Part shown: in pieces, positions 25,078-34,041 of the stretch
How the letters are laid out: every line of letters starts with the position of its first letter
Position numbering within the stretch: position 1 is the first letter of the stretch
DNA from: Amycolatopsis roodepoortensis
Lineage (GTDB): Bacteria > Actinomycetota > Actinomycetes > Mycobacteriales > Pseudonocardiaceae
DNA: 64,000 nt
Direction of reading: 5' to 3'
NCBI RefSeq assembly: GCF_014873915.1
Contig: NZ_JADBEJ010000005.1
Coordinates: 620,001-684,000, forward strand
Notes under the pieces: model-generated
Database searches by the model: none
Seen by the model: only the letters and a program-made list of their open reading frames with translations
What the model was told of the DNA's origin: nothing
Position numbers and translations under genes: made by a program

Positions 25078-26065
25078 GATCCGGCGCGACAGCGTGCTCC
25101 AGCGGCTGCCCGAGCACGAACCGCCGTAGCTCCGCCGCCACCAGCTCACCCATCCGAGCGCGTTCGGCGCCCAGCGCGCCCGCCAGGTGCGGGGTGAGCA
25201 CCACGTTCGGCAACGTGTACAGCGGTGAGTCCGGCTCGGGCGGTTCGGGCCAGGTGACGTCGAGGATCGCCGTGAGATCAGGGCGCTCGCGCAGCACCGG
25301 GACGACCGACGGCTCGTCGACGACGGCACCGCGAGCGGTGTTGATCAAGGTCGCGCCGATGCCCATCCTGGCCACCAGCTTCCCGTCGACCAGCCCCTCG
25401 GTCTCCGGGAGCAGCGGCGCGTGCAGGCTGACCACGGGACACGTGGCGAACAGTTCGTCCAGCTCAACCAGCCGCACGCCGAGTCCGTCAGCCGTCGCCG
25501 GGTCGACGACGGGGTCACTCGCGAGCACCTCGACGTCGAAACCGAGCAAATGCGACGCGACGAGAGCACCGATCTCGCCGAGGCCGAGCAGCCCGACCCG
25601 GGACCGGTAGGCGCCGGCGACCCTCGGGTCCGGCGGATAGGCCCGCCGCTCCCGGATCTCCCGGGAAATCCGGTGCACCTGCTTCAGTCCTAAGAGGACC
25701 TGGGCGAGGGTGAACTCGGCGACGGGGACGGCGTTCGCGGCCGCGGCGGACACGATCGGCAGCTCGCGCGCCCAGAACTCGGGCGTGGTCAGCGGCCGCA
25801 CCGAGCCGGCGGCGACGAGCACGGCCCGAAGGTCCCGCGCGTGTCCCAAGAGGACGGAGTCCAGCACCGGGGCACCCCAGCCGGACAGCAGGATCTCGAC
25901 GCCTTCCAGTGCCGCCGGGTCCGCTGCCAGCCGCTCACGGGTGAGCGGCTCACGCAGGTCCACCAGCGTTTCGATCTCCTTGAGCACCGCCTCGGGATAA
26001 ACGTCGTCGCGGCGGCGTTCCTCCATCACGAGAAGTGCCGTCGGCCGGTGTCGCAGCTCGGTCAT
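25058..26065 (-). CDS. D-2-hydroxyacid dehydrogenase family protein
   Basis: A 335-residue NAD-dependent dehydrogenase of the D-isomer 2-hydroxyacid family (SerA/GyaR/FDH-like). It shows the cofactor loop LGLGEIGALVASHLLG and the catalytic Arg (INTARGAVVDE), Glu (WPEPPEPDSPL) and His (VLTPHLAGALG). The ATG at 26065 has GGAGGT upstream; the track of open frame before it is not needed. Such enzymes reduce 2-keto acids or act on phosphoglycerate, glyoxylate or sugar acids. The divergent glycan-use ABC operon starts 182 bp away, so a sugar-acid substrate is possible, but this is only context. Confidence 0.85.
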   Translation of the reverse strand: MTELRHRPTALLVMEERRRDDVYPEAVLKEIETLVDLREPLTRERLAADPAALEGVEILLSGWGAPVLDSVLLGHARDLRAVLVAAGSVRPLTTPEFWARELPIVSAAAANAVPVAEFTLAQVLLGLKQVHRISREIRERRAYPPDPRVAGAYRSRVGLLGLGEIGALVASHLLGFDVEVLASDPVVDPATADGLGVRLVELDELFATCPVVSLHAPLLPETEGLVDGKLVARMGIGATLINTARGAVVDEPSVVPVLRERPDLTAILDVTWPEPPEPDSPLYTLPNVVLTPHLAGALGAERARMGELVAAELRRFVLGQPLEHAVAPDRAHLRA

Positions 26066-26172
26066 TCCTACCTCCGGCGGCGACCATACATCGGATGCTT
26101 GACCCGGTCCACGCACGGCGAGTCCCGCACATGGGCAAACTGGCCCGATTGAAATTCGTAATCATCGGACCA

Positions 26173-26202
26173 TTGACCGGACCCCGGGAAAGCGCTTACC
26201 GT
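26173..26202 (+). promoter_or_regulatory. Promoter with LacI-type operator, glycan ABC operon
   Basis: TTGACC (26173-26178) and TACCGT (26197-26202) are 18 bases apart. The palindrome GGAAAGCGCTTACC (26187-26200) fills the spacer and overlaps the -10 box; its core GAAAGCGCTT with a central CG is the standard form of LacI-family operators. Repression by a LacI protein encoded in the same locus (32246 or 35985) is likely. Confidence 0.75.
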
Positions 26203-26247
26203 CCCCTCCGAGGTAGACAGCGTGGTCCACAGTGAACAGGAGAAGCG

Positions 26248-27576
26248 ATGCGGAAATCGCGGTGGATCGGCGTGGGACTCACTGTCTCAGCGCTGGTCCT
26301 TTCGGGCTGCTCGGCAGGCCCCGCCGGAACGAACGTCGCGCAGGACACCAAGGCGCCCTTGGAACTGTGGACCCGGACGACCCCCGGCGGCCCCGGCGAG
26401 CAGGCCACCAAGCGGCTCGCCGAAGCCTTCGAGAAGGCCACGGGGTTCAAGGTGCAGGTCACCGCGATCTTCGACGACTTCGAGACGAAGCTGGCCCAGC
26501 GCGCCGCCCAGCGCGACCTGCCCGACATCGTGATGAACGACGTCACGCAGCTGGGCACGCTGAAGAGCCAGGGGCTCGTCCGCGAGGTCGAGCCGGGCAA
26601 GATCAAGCACACCTCCGAGCTCACCGAGCAGGCGCTCAAGTCGAACCAGACCGCGGACGGCAAGCTGTACGGCCTGCCCTACAGCGCGCAGGCCTCGGCG
26701 CTGCTCATCCGCAAGGACTGGCGGGAGAAGCTCGGCAAGGGCGTCCCGCAGAGCTGGGCCGAGCTGGCCGACCTCGCCAAGGCCTTCACCACCGGCGACC
26801 CCGACGGCAACGGCAAGGCCGACACCGCAGGCCTGAACGCGACGCTGTCGACCAAGCGGGGCTACGCCTCCTGGTACTTCTCGAACTTCCTCTGGGCCGC
26901 GGGCGGCGACTTCATCTCCGAGACCGGTGGCGGCAAGTACAAGCCGGCGATGAGCACCCCCGAATCCGTGGCCGCGGTGCAGTGGTTCCGCGACCTCGGC
27001 TGCAAGGACAACGTCATCCAGCCCGGTTCGGTCACCATGCCCACCCCTGCGACCAACGAGACCTTCGAAGCGGGTAAGGCCGGGATGTACGTCGTCGGCC
27101 CGTACCTGCTGCCGCGGTTCGACAAGTCGCTCGGCAAGGACAAGTACGAGGTCGTCCCGATGCCGAAGGGCGCGAAGAACGCCGACGTCCTCGCCGAGGG
27201 CCTGTCGATCTACATGATGGCCGGTTCGCCGAATCAGGCCGGGCAGGACGCCTTCGGTGACTTCGCGATCTCGGTCGACGGCCAGAAGATCGGCATGGAG
27301 GGCGAATCGGCCTTCATCGTCCAGCTTCCGGTGAACAAGAACGTCGACATCACCCAGGTCCGTTCCGACCCGCGCTGGAAGACCTACGCCGAGATCTACA
27401 CCAAGTCCGGCCACTACGCGCCGTCCATCCCGAACTGGACGCCCGTCCGGCAGGACACCGCCGACACGATCAGCGCGCTCGTCGCCGACTGCAAGCTCGA
27501 CCTCAAGGCGGAACTGTCCAAACTCGACACCAAGCTCACCGCGACGTTGCAGCAACAGGGGATCAGCGCCTCATGA
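26248..27576 (+). CDS. ABC transporter sugar-binding lipoprotein
   Basis: A 442-residue family 1 solute-binding protein. The signal ends in a lipobox (LVLSGCSAG, Cys near residue 21), so it is anchored outside the membrane. Conserved body segments include LWTRTTPGGPGEQATKRLAE, YGLPYSAQASALLIRKDW and GKAGMYVVGPYLLPRF. It heads an operon with two permeases, a fucosidase and a PL6 lyase, and its promoter carries a LacI-type operator. The ligand is probably an oligosaccharide or fucose-containing sugar released by those enzymes. No ATPase gene is present. Confidence 0.92.
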   Translation: MRKSRWIGVGLTVSALVLSGCSAGPAGTNVAQDTKAPLELWTRTTPGGPGEQATKRLAEAFEKATGFKVQVTAIFDDFETKLAQRAAQRDLPDIVMNDVTQLGTLKSQGLVREVEPGKIKHTSELTEQALKSNQTADGKLYGLPYSAQASALLIRKDWREKLGKGVPQSWAELADLAKAFTTGDPDGNGKADTAGLNATLSTKRGYASWYFSNFLWAAGGDFISETGGGKYKPAMSTPESVAAVQWFRDLGCKDNVIQPGSVTMPTPATNETFEAGKAGMYVVGPYLLPRFDKSLGKDKYEVVPMPKGAKNADVLAEGLSIYMMAGSPNQAGQDAFGDFAISVDGQKIGMEGESAFIVQLPVNKNVDITQVRSDPRWKTYAEIYTKSGHYAPSIPNWTPVRQDTADTISALVADCKLDLKAELSKLDTKLTATLQQQGISAS

Positions 27577-28529
27577 CCGTAGATCACGCCAAGCCGGCGG
27601 CCGTCGGCGCGGAGCGGCCCGCCGTCAAGCGGCCGCCCGCGCCGAAGGCCCGCAGGCGCAGCGACCGCGACGGGAAGTGGTGGACGCCGTGGCTGTTCCT
27701 CGCCCCCGCCCTGATCCTGTTCGTGTACTTCAAGTTCATCCCGATGTTCACCGCGGTGACGATGTCCTTCCAGGACGTCCAGCCGTACCTGGGCAACCAG
27801 TGGGTCGGCGGGCAGAACTACAGCACCGTCCTCGGTGACGAGGCGTTCCACTCCGCGATCTGGCACACCGTCGTGATCGCGGTGGGGCAGACCGCGGGGT
27901 CGATGATCATCGGCCTCGCGCTCGCCCTGCTGATGGAGGGCCAGAGCAAACGGCTGAAGTTCCTGCGGTCGGCGGCGTTCCTGCCGGTGGTCGTGCCGAT
28001 CGCGGTGGTCGCCGAACTCTGGCGGATCATGTACCACCCGACCGAGGACGGGATGCTGAACTCCATCCTCGGCCTGGTCGGGCTGGGCCCGTCGGGCTTC
28101 ATCAACGATCCCGACAGCTCGATGATCTCGGTCATCGTCACCGGGATCTGGCGCGGTGCCCCGTACGACATGATGATCTTCCTCGCCGGTCTGGCGGGTA
28201 TCGACCGCGGGCTCTACGAAGCGGCCACTGTGGACGGTGCGTCCCGCTGGCGCAAGATCCTCCACGTGACGCTGCCTGGCCTGCGGTCGGTGTTCTCGAT
28301 CCTGTTCGTCCTCGCGGCGATCCGCGGCCTGCGGGTGTTCACCGAGGTGTTCCTGCTGACCAACGGCGGGCCGAACGGCTCGACGGAAGTGGCGATGACC
28401 TTGATCTACAAACTCGGCCTGGAACAGAACCGGCTGGGCGTGGGCGCGGCGGGCGCGGTCCTGCTGTTCCTCGCGACGCTCGTGCTGACCCTGTTCGTCC
28501 AGGTGCTCCGACGGAGGCGAGACGCATGA
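27573..28529 (+). CDS. Sugar ABC transporter permease
   Basis: A 318-residue permease with six helices and the EAA loop YEAATVDGASRWRKILHVTL. A basic, proline-rich N-terminal tail (about 40 residues) comes first. The start overlaps the binding-protein stop as ATGA, and its stop overlaps the next permease the same way. Confidence 0.92.
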   Translation: MTVDHAKPAAVGAERPAVKRPPAPKARRRSDRDGKWWTPWLFLAPALILFVYFKFIPMFTAVTMSFQDVQPYLGNQWVGGQNYSTVLGDEAFHSAIWHTVVIAVGQTAGSMIIGLALALLMEGQSKRLKFLRSAAFLPVVVPIAVVAELWRIMYHPTEDGMLNSILGLVGLGPSGFINDPDSSMISVIVTGIWRGAPYDMMIFLAGLAGIDRGLYEAATVDGASRWRKILHVTLPGLRSVFSILFVLAAIRGLRVFTEVFLLTNGGPNGSTEVAMTLIYKLGLEQNRLGVGAAGAVLLFLATLVLTLFVQVLRRRRDA

Positions 28530-29392
28530 CCGCGGCCAACGATTCCGCACTCGGCCTCGACGCCGTCAAGTCACCGGCGGGGCGGATCCTGAAATTCGTC
28601 CTGTACACCCTGCTGCTCCTGGTGTTCGCCGGGCCTCTGCTGGCGCTGCTGGTCAGCGCGTTCAACGACGTCTCCGATCCGACGGCGCTGAGCGTCGTGC
28701 CGTCCAGCCCCACCCTGGACAACTTCGGCATCGCCTTCGACCTGGGCGTGGGGATGTACCTCCTCAACTCGTTCCTGGTGGTCGGCTTCGGCCTGCTGCT
28801 GCAGGTCGTCGTCTCGGTGCTGGCCGGATACGCGCTGGCGCGCAAGAAGTTCCGGTTCATGACCTTCGTGCTGGTCGCGATCCTGGCGACGCTGATGCTC
28901 CCGGAGGAGATCCTCGCGATCCCGCTGTCGCTGATCCTGTCGGATCTGCCGGTGGTACATCTGAACCTGATCGGCAGCCTCGCCGGGATGATCGTGCCGC
29001 TGGGCGCATGGGCCTTCTCGATCCTGGTGATGACCGAGTTCATGAAGGACGTCCCCCGCGAACTCGAAGAGGCCGCGCGGATCGACGGGGCGGGCGACCT
29101 GCGGATCTTCGCGCAGATCATCCTCCCGATGTGCAAGCCGGCGCTCGGCGTGATCGGCGTCTTCGGCTTCACGATGATCTGGGACCAGTACCTGCTGCCG
29201 TTGCTGGTGTCGACCGACGCTTCGACCTACACCCTGCCGCTGGCCCTGCGGACCCTGCGCATCGACACGAACGTCACGCCCGGCGTGATCATGGCCGCGT
29301 CGCTGCTGGCGCTGCTCCCGTCGGTCGCCGCGTTCCTGTTCTTCCAGCGTTCGTTCGTCCGCGGCCTCGCCTCGGGCGCACTCAAGGGCTGA
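28526..29392 (+). CDS. Sugar ABC transporter permease
   Basis: A 288-residue MalG-like permease with six helices and the EAA loop LEEAARIDGAGDLRIFAQII. It pairs with the preceding permease. The start overlaps by four bases (ATGA). The fucosidase gene begins 27 bp after its stop, in the same operon. Confidence 0.92.
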   Translation: MTAANDSALGLDAVKSPAGRILKFVLYTLLLLVFAGPLLALLVSAFNDVSDPTALSVVPSSPTLDNFGIAFDLGVGMYLLNSFLVVGFGLLLQVVVSVLAGYALARKKFRFMTFVLVAILATLMLPEEILAIPLSLILSDLPVVHLNLIGSLAGMIVPLGAWAFSILVMTEFMKDVPRELEEAARIDGAGDLRIFAQIILPMCKPALGVIGVFGFTMIWDQYLLPLLVSTDASTYTLPLALRTLRIDTNVTPGVIMAASLLALLPSVAAFLFFQRSFVRGLASGALKG

Positions 29393-29419
29393 CCCACCAT
29401 CACAAGGAGCGATCCTGCA

Positions 29420-30721
29420 GTGAGTTCCACCGCCTGGTTCACCCACGACCGGTTCGGGATGTTCGTCCACTGGGGACTGTATTCCCTGGCCGCCCGGCAC
29501 GAATGGGTGCAGAACCGCGAAAAGCTGACCGACGAGCAGTACCGGGTCTACTTCGACCACTTCGAGCCGGACAAGTACGACCCGCGTTCCTGGGCGCGCG
29601 CCGCGAAGACCGCGGGCATGACCTACGTCGTGCTGACCACCAAGCACCACGACGGTTTCTGCCTGTGGGACAGCGACCTCACCGATTTCAAGGTGACGAA
29701 CACGCCGTACGGCAAGGATCTGCTCGGGCCGTTCGTCGACGCCTGCCGCGAAGAGGGCTTGAAGGTCGGCTTCTACCACTCACTGATCGACTGGCATCAC
29801 CCCGCGTTCCCCGTCGACGGCACCCATCCCCGCCGTGACGACGCCGAGTACATCGCGGCCCACCAGTACGCCGACATCGCCGAGTACCAGCTCTATCTCC
29901 ACGGTCAGGTGCGCGAACTGCTCACCCGCTTCGGCACGATCGACTACCTCTTCTTCGACTTCTCCTACAAGGGCCGCAAAGAATGGTGGGGCGGCAAGGG
30001 GCCGGACGACTGGGACTCCCCCGGCCTGCTCGCGCTGGTCCGCGAACTCCAGCCCGGCATCCTGGTCAACGACCGCACCGGGATCCCCGGCGACTTCATC
30101 ACCCCGGAGCAGTACCAGCCGTCCGGCCCGATGACCCGCGACGGCGTCCCGGTGGTGTGGGAGGCGTGCCAGACGCTGAACGGCAGCTGGGGTTACGACC
30201 GCGACAACCTCGACTACAAGAGCCCCGAACTGCTGATCCGGATGCTGGTCGACGGCGTGTCCAAGGACGGCAACCTGCTGCTCAACGTCGGCCCGAACGG
30301 CCGGGGCGAGATCGACCCGCGGGCGCTCGAGGTGCTCGCCGAGATCGGCCGCTGGATGGACCGGCACGAACGCTCCATCCGTGGTTGCGGCCCCGCCGAG
30401 TTCACCGCGCCCGCCGACGGCCGCTACACCCAGCGCGGTGACCGGCTGTACTTGCATCTCTTCAGCTGGCCGATGAACCACGTCCACCTGCCCGGGCTCG
30501 CCGGGCGGGTGCGCTATGCCCAGTTGCTCGACGACGCGTCGGAAATCCGGCAGGTGCACACGGATCCCGGGCAGACCGCGCAGAACACCCAGATGGGCGG
30601 GCAGCCGGAAGGCACGCTCACCCTCAAGCTCCCCATCCGGAAACCGGGCACCCCGGTCCCGGTGATCGAACTGTTCCTCAGCACCGAAAGCCCCGCCGCC
30701 GCCACCCTCCCCACCGATTGA
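29420..30721 (+). CDS. GH29 alpha-L-fucosidase, intracellular
   Basis: A 433-residue glycoside hydrolase of family 29, removing alpha-L-fucose from oligosaccharides. Signatures are WFTHDRFGMFVHWGLYSLAA, VLTTKHHDGFCLWDSD, the nucleophile region IDYLFFDFSYKG and LLLNVGPNGRGEID. There is no signal peptide, so it acts after import by the ABC transporter encoded just upstream. The GTG at 29420 follows AAGGAG by 10 bases. It is short for GH29, ending soon after the catalytic domain with only a small beta tail. Confidence 0.9.
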   Translation: MSSTAWFTHDRFGMFVHWGLYSLAARHEWVQNREKLTDEQYRVYFDHFEPDKYDPRSWARAAKTAGMTYVVLTTKHHDGFCLWDSDLTDFKVTNTPYGKDLLGPFVDACREEGLKVGFYHSLIDWHHPAFPVDGTHPRRDDAEYIAAHQYADIAEYQLYLHGQVRELLTRFGTIDYLFFDFSYKGRKEWWGGKGPDDWDSPGLLALVRELQPGILVNDRTGIPGDFITPEQYQPSGPMTRDGVPVVWEACQTLNGSWGYDRDNLDYKSPELLIRMLVDGVSKDGNLLLNVGPNGRGEIDPRALEVLAEIGRWMDRHERSIRGCGPAEFTAPADGRYTQRGDRLYLHLFSWPMNHVHLPGLAGRVRYAQLLDDASEIRQVHTDPGQTAQNTQMGGQPEGTLTLKLPIRKPGTPVPVIELFLSTESPAAATLPTD

Positions 30722-30734
30722 GCACGGAGGCATC

Positions 30735-32177
30735 ATGGATCGCAGAAGGTTCCTCAGCGGCGCCACCCTCGGCGCCGCGCTGGTCACCGTCCCCTGGGTC
30801 ACCGCGGGCACGGCGTCGGCCAAACCGAAGAGGCTGTGCGCCCTGAACGTCAGTTCGCTGACCGAACTGCAGAACGCGATCAACCAGGCCGGTCCCGGTG
30901 CCGTCATCACCGTGAACAACGGCACCTACACCGTGCCGACGGGCAAGCCGATCAGCATCAAGGGCAGGCGCGGCACGAAGGACCAGCCGATCACCATCGT
31001 CGCGCAGTCCCGTGGCGGCGTGACGCTGAACGGCGAGCAGAGCTTCGTCTTCGACGACTCCACCGGCGTCACGATCAGCGGGTTCAAGTTCCGCCAGAGC
31101 ACCACGCTGGAGATCCCGGCGAACTGCTCGCGGATCCGGCTGACCCGCAACGATCTCCAGTTCGCCGACCTCCCCGACCTGCACTGGGTGATGGTGCGCG
31201 CCGACAACAGCAAGATCGACCGCAACCACTTCCACCACAAGACGACGCTCGGCGTCATGCTCTGCATCGAGGGTGCGGACGAGGACAAGATGGCGGCGGG
31301 CGTCGAGGTCTTCCGGAACTACTTCTCCGACCACACCTTCCCCGGCGACAACGGTGGCGAGCCGATCCGGCTCGGCGTCAGCCCGCGCGCGCTGACCACC
31401 GCCGGCGCCAAGATCGAGTTCAACCTCTTCGAACGCGCGAACGGTGACCCGGAGGCGATCTCGGTCAAGTCGTCGGGCAACTTCATCCGCAACAACACCA
31501 TCCGGAACAGCCTCGGCGGCATCGTGCTGCGCCACGGGAACAAGTCCGTCGTCGAATCCAACTTCATCCTCGGCGGCAAGGAGGGCATCCGGATCTACGG
31601 CAACGACCACAAGATCGTCAACAACTACGTCGCCGGGGTGTCCGGCACCGCGCTGGTCGTCGGCAGCGGCTCCGTGCGGGACCACTTCCCCGGCGAATCG
31701 AAGGAATCGCGGCGCGGCAACGACGCGGCGGACCGCGTGCTCATCGCGCACAACACGCTGCTGAACAACGGCGGCACGCTCGCCGGCGAGGCCAAGCGGA
31801 CGATCGAACCGCGCGACTGCACGATCTCGGACAACCTGTTCGTCGGCGGCAACGGCGACCTGGTCGCGATGAGCACCACGGGCAACTTCACCTGGTCCGG
31901 CAACATCCTGTGGGGTTCGGGCGGGAACGGCAACATCCCGGCGGGCACCTTCCGCCGGGTCGACCCGAAGCTCGTGCAGGGCTCCGATGGAGTGTCGCGG
32001 CTCGCTTCGGGCAGCCCGGCGATCGACGCGGCGACGCTGTCGACCGCGCCGGTCACGCTGGACATCGACGGCCAGGCTCGCGGCAGCCTGCGTGACGTCG
32101 GTGCCGACGAGTATTCGACGGCCGCCATCGCCAACCGGCCGCTCACCACCGCGGACGTCGGCCCCGGCGCTCCGTAG
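30735..32177 (+). CDS. Exported PL6-family polysaccharide lyase (alginate lyase/chondroitinase-B type)
   Basis: A 480-residue protein with a Tat-like signal (MDRRRFLSGATLG, cleavage near ASA at 29). The rest is a right-handed beta-helix of the PL6 family, seen in the repeated turns and in RANGDPEAISVKSSGNFIRN, the segment bearing the catalytic Lys/Arg pair, then GGIVLRHGNKSVVE. PL6 enzymes cleave uronic-acid polymers such as alginate or dermatan by beta-elimination. Here it should cut outside the cell and feed the ABC transporter encoded upstream. PL6 is uncommon in soil actinomycetes, and the real substrate may be another uronic acid-containing polymer with fucose side groups. Confidence 0.85.
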   Translation: MDRRRFLSGATLGAALVTVPWVTAGTASAKPKRLCALNVSSLTELQNAINQAGPGAVITVNNGTYTVPTGKPISIKGRRGTKDQPITIVAQSRGGVTLNGEQSFVFDDSTGVTISGFKFRQSTTLEIPANCSRIRLTRNDLQFADLPDLHWVMVRADNSKIDRNHFHHKTTLGVMLCIEGADEDKMAAGVEVFRNYFSDHTFPGDNGGEPIRLGVSPRALTTAGAKIEFNLFERANGDPEAISVKSSGNFIRNNTIRNSLGGIVLRHGNKSVVESNFILGGKEGIRIYGNDHKIVNNYVAGVSGTALVVGSGSVRDHFPGESKESRRGNDAADRVLIAHNTLLNNGGTLAGEAKRTIEPRDCTISDNLFVGGNGDLVAMSTTGNFTWSGNILWGSGGNGNIPAGTFRRVDPKLVQGSDGVSRLASGSPAIDAATLSTAPVTLDIDGQARGSLRDVGADEYSTAAIANRPLTTADVGPGAP

Positions 32178-32185
32178 TGAAAGCC

Positions 32186-32223
32186 GGGCTCACGCCGGCG
32201 GCAGCCCCCGCCGGCGTGAGCCC
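32186..32223 (+). terminator. Terminator after the PL6 gene
   Basis: A perfect 15-bp stem (GGGCTCACGCCGGCG at 32186-32200 with 32209-32223) and an eight-base loop lie nine bases after the lyase stop and 22 bp before the LacI start. Confidence 0.8.
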
Positions 32224-32245
32224 ACCGCACCACCGAGGAGGAACC

Positions 32246-33283
32246 ATGGCGCAGCGCGCCGCGGGTTCGGCCACCCTGGCCGACGTCGCCCGCGAGGCCG
32301 GAGTGTCGCTCGCGACGGCGTCGAGGGCGCTCAACGGCGGGACCAGACAGGTCAGCGTGACGCTGCGCGAATCGGTGCTGCGGGCCGCGGAACGGCTCCA
32401 GTACACGGCGAACGTGCCCGCGCAGGCGATGGCCCGCGGCCGCGGCAACGTGGTCGGGCTGCTGGTGCACGACATCGTCGACCCGTACTTCTCCTCGATC
32501 GCGTCGGGCGTGATGCGCGTGGCGGCGCGGCACGGGCTCACGGTGACCATCGCGAGCACCGAGAACCATCCGGAGAAGGAACTCGAGTACGTGACGACGT
32601 TGCGCGGGCAACGGGCGCGAGCGGTCATCCTCGCCGGGTCGCGGAACGAAGACAATGCCCTGCAACGGAACCTGACCAAGGAACTCAAGGCCTTCGAGGC
32701 CGCACACGGTCAGGTCGTGGTGATCGGGCAGCGGAAACTCCCCTTCGACACCGTCATGCTGGAGAACCGGGCCGGAGCGGCGGATCTGGCGCAGAACCTC
32801 GCCGCGCTCGGGCATCGCGACTTCCTCGTCCTCGCCGGGCCGCCTGGCCTGCTGACGTCGAGGGATCGCGTCCTCGGCTTCCGTGACGGACTCGCCCGGC
32901 ACGGGCTCCCGCTGCCCGAGAACCACGTGCTGCGCGCGGAATTCACCCGCGACGGCGGCTACGCGGCGATGGTGCGGGCGATCGAGAGCGGCTTCCGCGG
33001 CTGTGTTTTCGCGGTCAACGACGTGATGGCCGTCGGCGCGATGGCCGCCTGCCGCGACCACGGGCTGCAGGTCCCCGCGCAGATCGCGATCGCCGGGTTC
33101 GACGACATCATTACGTTGCGGGACATCAGGCCTTCGCTGTCGACTGTGCGCGTGCCGATCGAGCGCATGGGCGAACAGGCCCTCGACTTCATCCTCGACG
33201 CCCGCGCGGCCGCTCCCCGGGTCAAGCCGATCACCGGAGAGGTCGTGCTGCGCGAAAGTACCCGACCGTTGGAGGGAAAATGA
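32246..33283 (+). CDS. LacI family regulator
   Basis: A 345-residue LacI protein. The HTH is at about residues 10-35 (ADVAREAGVSLATASRALNG), followed by the sugar-binding core (VGLLVHDIVDPYFSSIASGV to AIAGFDDIITLRDIRPSLST). The ATG at 32246 is preceded by GAGGAGG. It starts an operon with the isomerase and SGNH hydrolase genes (four-base overlaps). It is the closest candidate to bind the operator inside the ABC promoter at 26187-26200. Confidence 0.9.
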   Translation: MAQRAAGSATLADVAREAGVSLATASRALNGGTRQVSVTLRESVLRAAERLQYTANVPAQAMARGRGNVVGLLVHDIVDPYFSSIASGVMRVAARHGLTVTIASTENHPEKELEYVTTLRGQRARAVILAGSRNEDNALQRNLTKELKAFEAAHGQVVVIGQRKLPFDTVMLENRAGAADLAQNLAALGHRDFLVLAGPPGLLTSRDRVLGFRDGLARHGLPLPENHVLRAEFTRDGGYAAMVRAIESGFRGCVFAVNDVMAVGAMAACRDHGLQVPAQIAIAGFDDIITLRDIRPSLSTVRVPIERMGEQALDFILDARAAAPRVKPITGEVVLRESTRPLEGK

Positions 33284-34041
33284 TCCGCCCGGGACTGTGT
33301 TCGGTGACGCTGCGGCGGCTGGACGCCGACGAAGTCGCCCGCCGCGCCGAGAAGGCGGGCCTGCAGGTGATCGAGTGGGGCGCCGACGTCCATGTGCGCC
33401 CTGGTGACGACTGGGCCGCCGAGCGCGCGTTCGAGGCCATGGCACGGCACGGGCTGACGTGCGACTCCTACGGTTCCTATTTCCGCGCCACCCCGGTCGA
33501 GGCCGGGAAGTTCGGCGAGATCGCCGCCACCGCGGTCCGGCTCGGTGCTTCGCGGATCCGGGTGTGGGCGGGCAAAGCGGGCTCCGCGGACGTCGACCCC
33601 GACGAACGTGAGCAGGTCGTCGCCGGTCTCCGCGAGGCCGCCGACGTCGCGAACGAACACGGTCTGGAGGTCGCGCTGGAGTTCCACGGCGGGACGCTGA
33701 CCGATACCGCGGAATCGACCGTCCAGCTGCTCGAAGAGGTCGGCCGCGACAATCTCGGCACCTACTGGCAGCCGCCGCAGGACCTGCCGGACGAGCAGGC
33801 GCTGGCAGGCCTGGAACTGGTGCTCGACCAGGTGCGCGCGGTGCACGTCTTCTCGTGGTGGCCCAGCAACGAACGGCATCCGCTGACCTTCCGGGCGGAA
33901 CTGTGGACGCGGGTGTTCGCCCTGCTCACCAAAGCCGGGCGGCCGCTCGACGCGTTGCTGGAGTTCGTCCCGGACAACGATCCGGACCTCCTCCCCGGCG
34001 AGGCCGACTCGCTGCGGAAGCTGATCGAGGCGGGCGCGTGA
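33280..34041 (+). CDS. Sugar phosphate isomerase/epimerase-like TIM-barrel protein
   Basis: A 253-residue AP-endonuclease-2-type TIM barrel. Typical segments are AEKAGLQVIEWGADVHV, RIRVWAGKAG and the metal-site Glu in LEFHGGTLTDT, with His in VRAVHVFSWWP. The usual Asp-His metal pair after strand five is replaced by TYWQPPQ, so the metal set may be altered. ATGA overlaps join it to the LacI gene before it and a GTGA overlap to the hydrolase gene after it. It likely converts a sugar released in this locus; the reaction is unknown. Confidence 0.8.
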   Translation: MIRPGLCSVTLRRLDADEVARRAEKAGLQVIEWGADVHVRPGDDWAAERAFEAMARHGLTCDSYGSYFRATPVEAGKFGEIAATAVRLGASRIRVWAGKAGSADVDPDEREQVVAGLREAADVANEHGLEVALEFHGGTLTDTAESTVQLLEEVGRDNLGTYWQPPQDLPDEQALAGLELVLDQVRAVHVFSWWPSNERHPLTFRAELWTRVFALLTKAGRPLDALLEFVPDNDPDLLPGEADSLRKLIEAGA

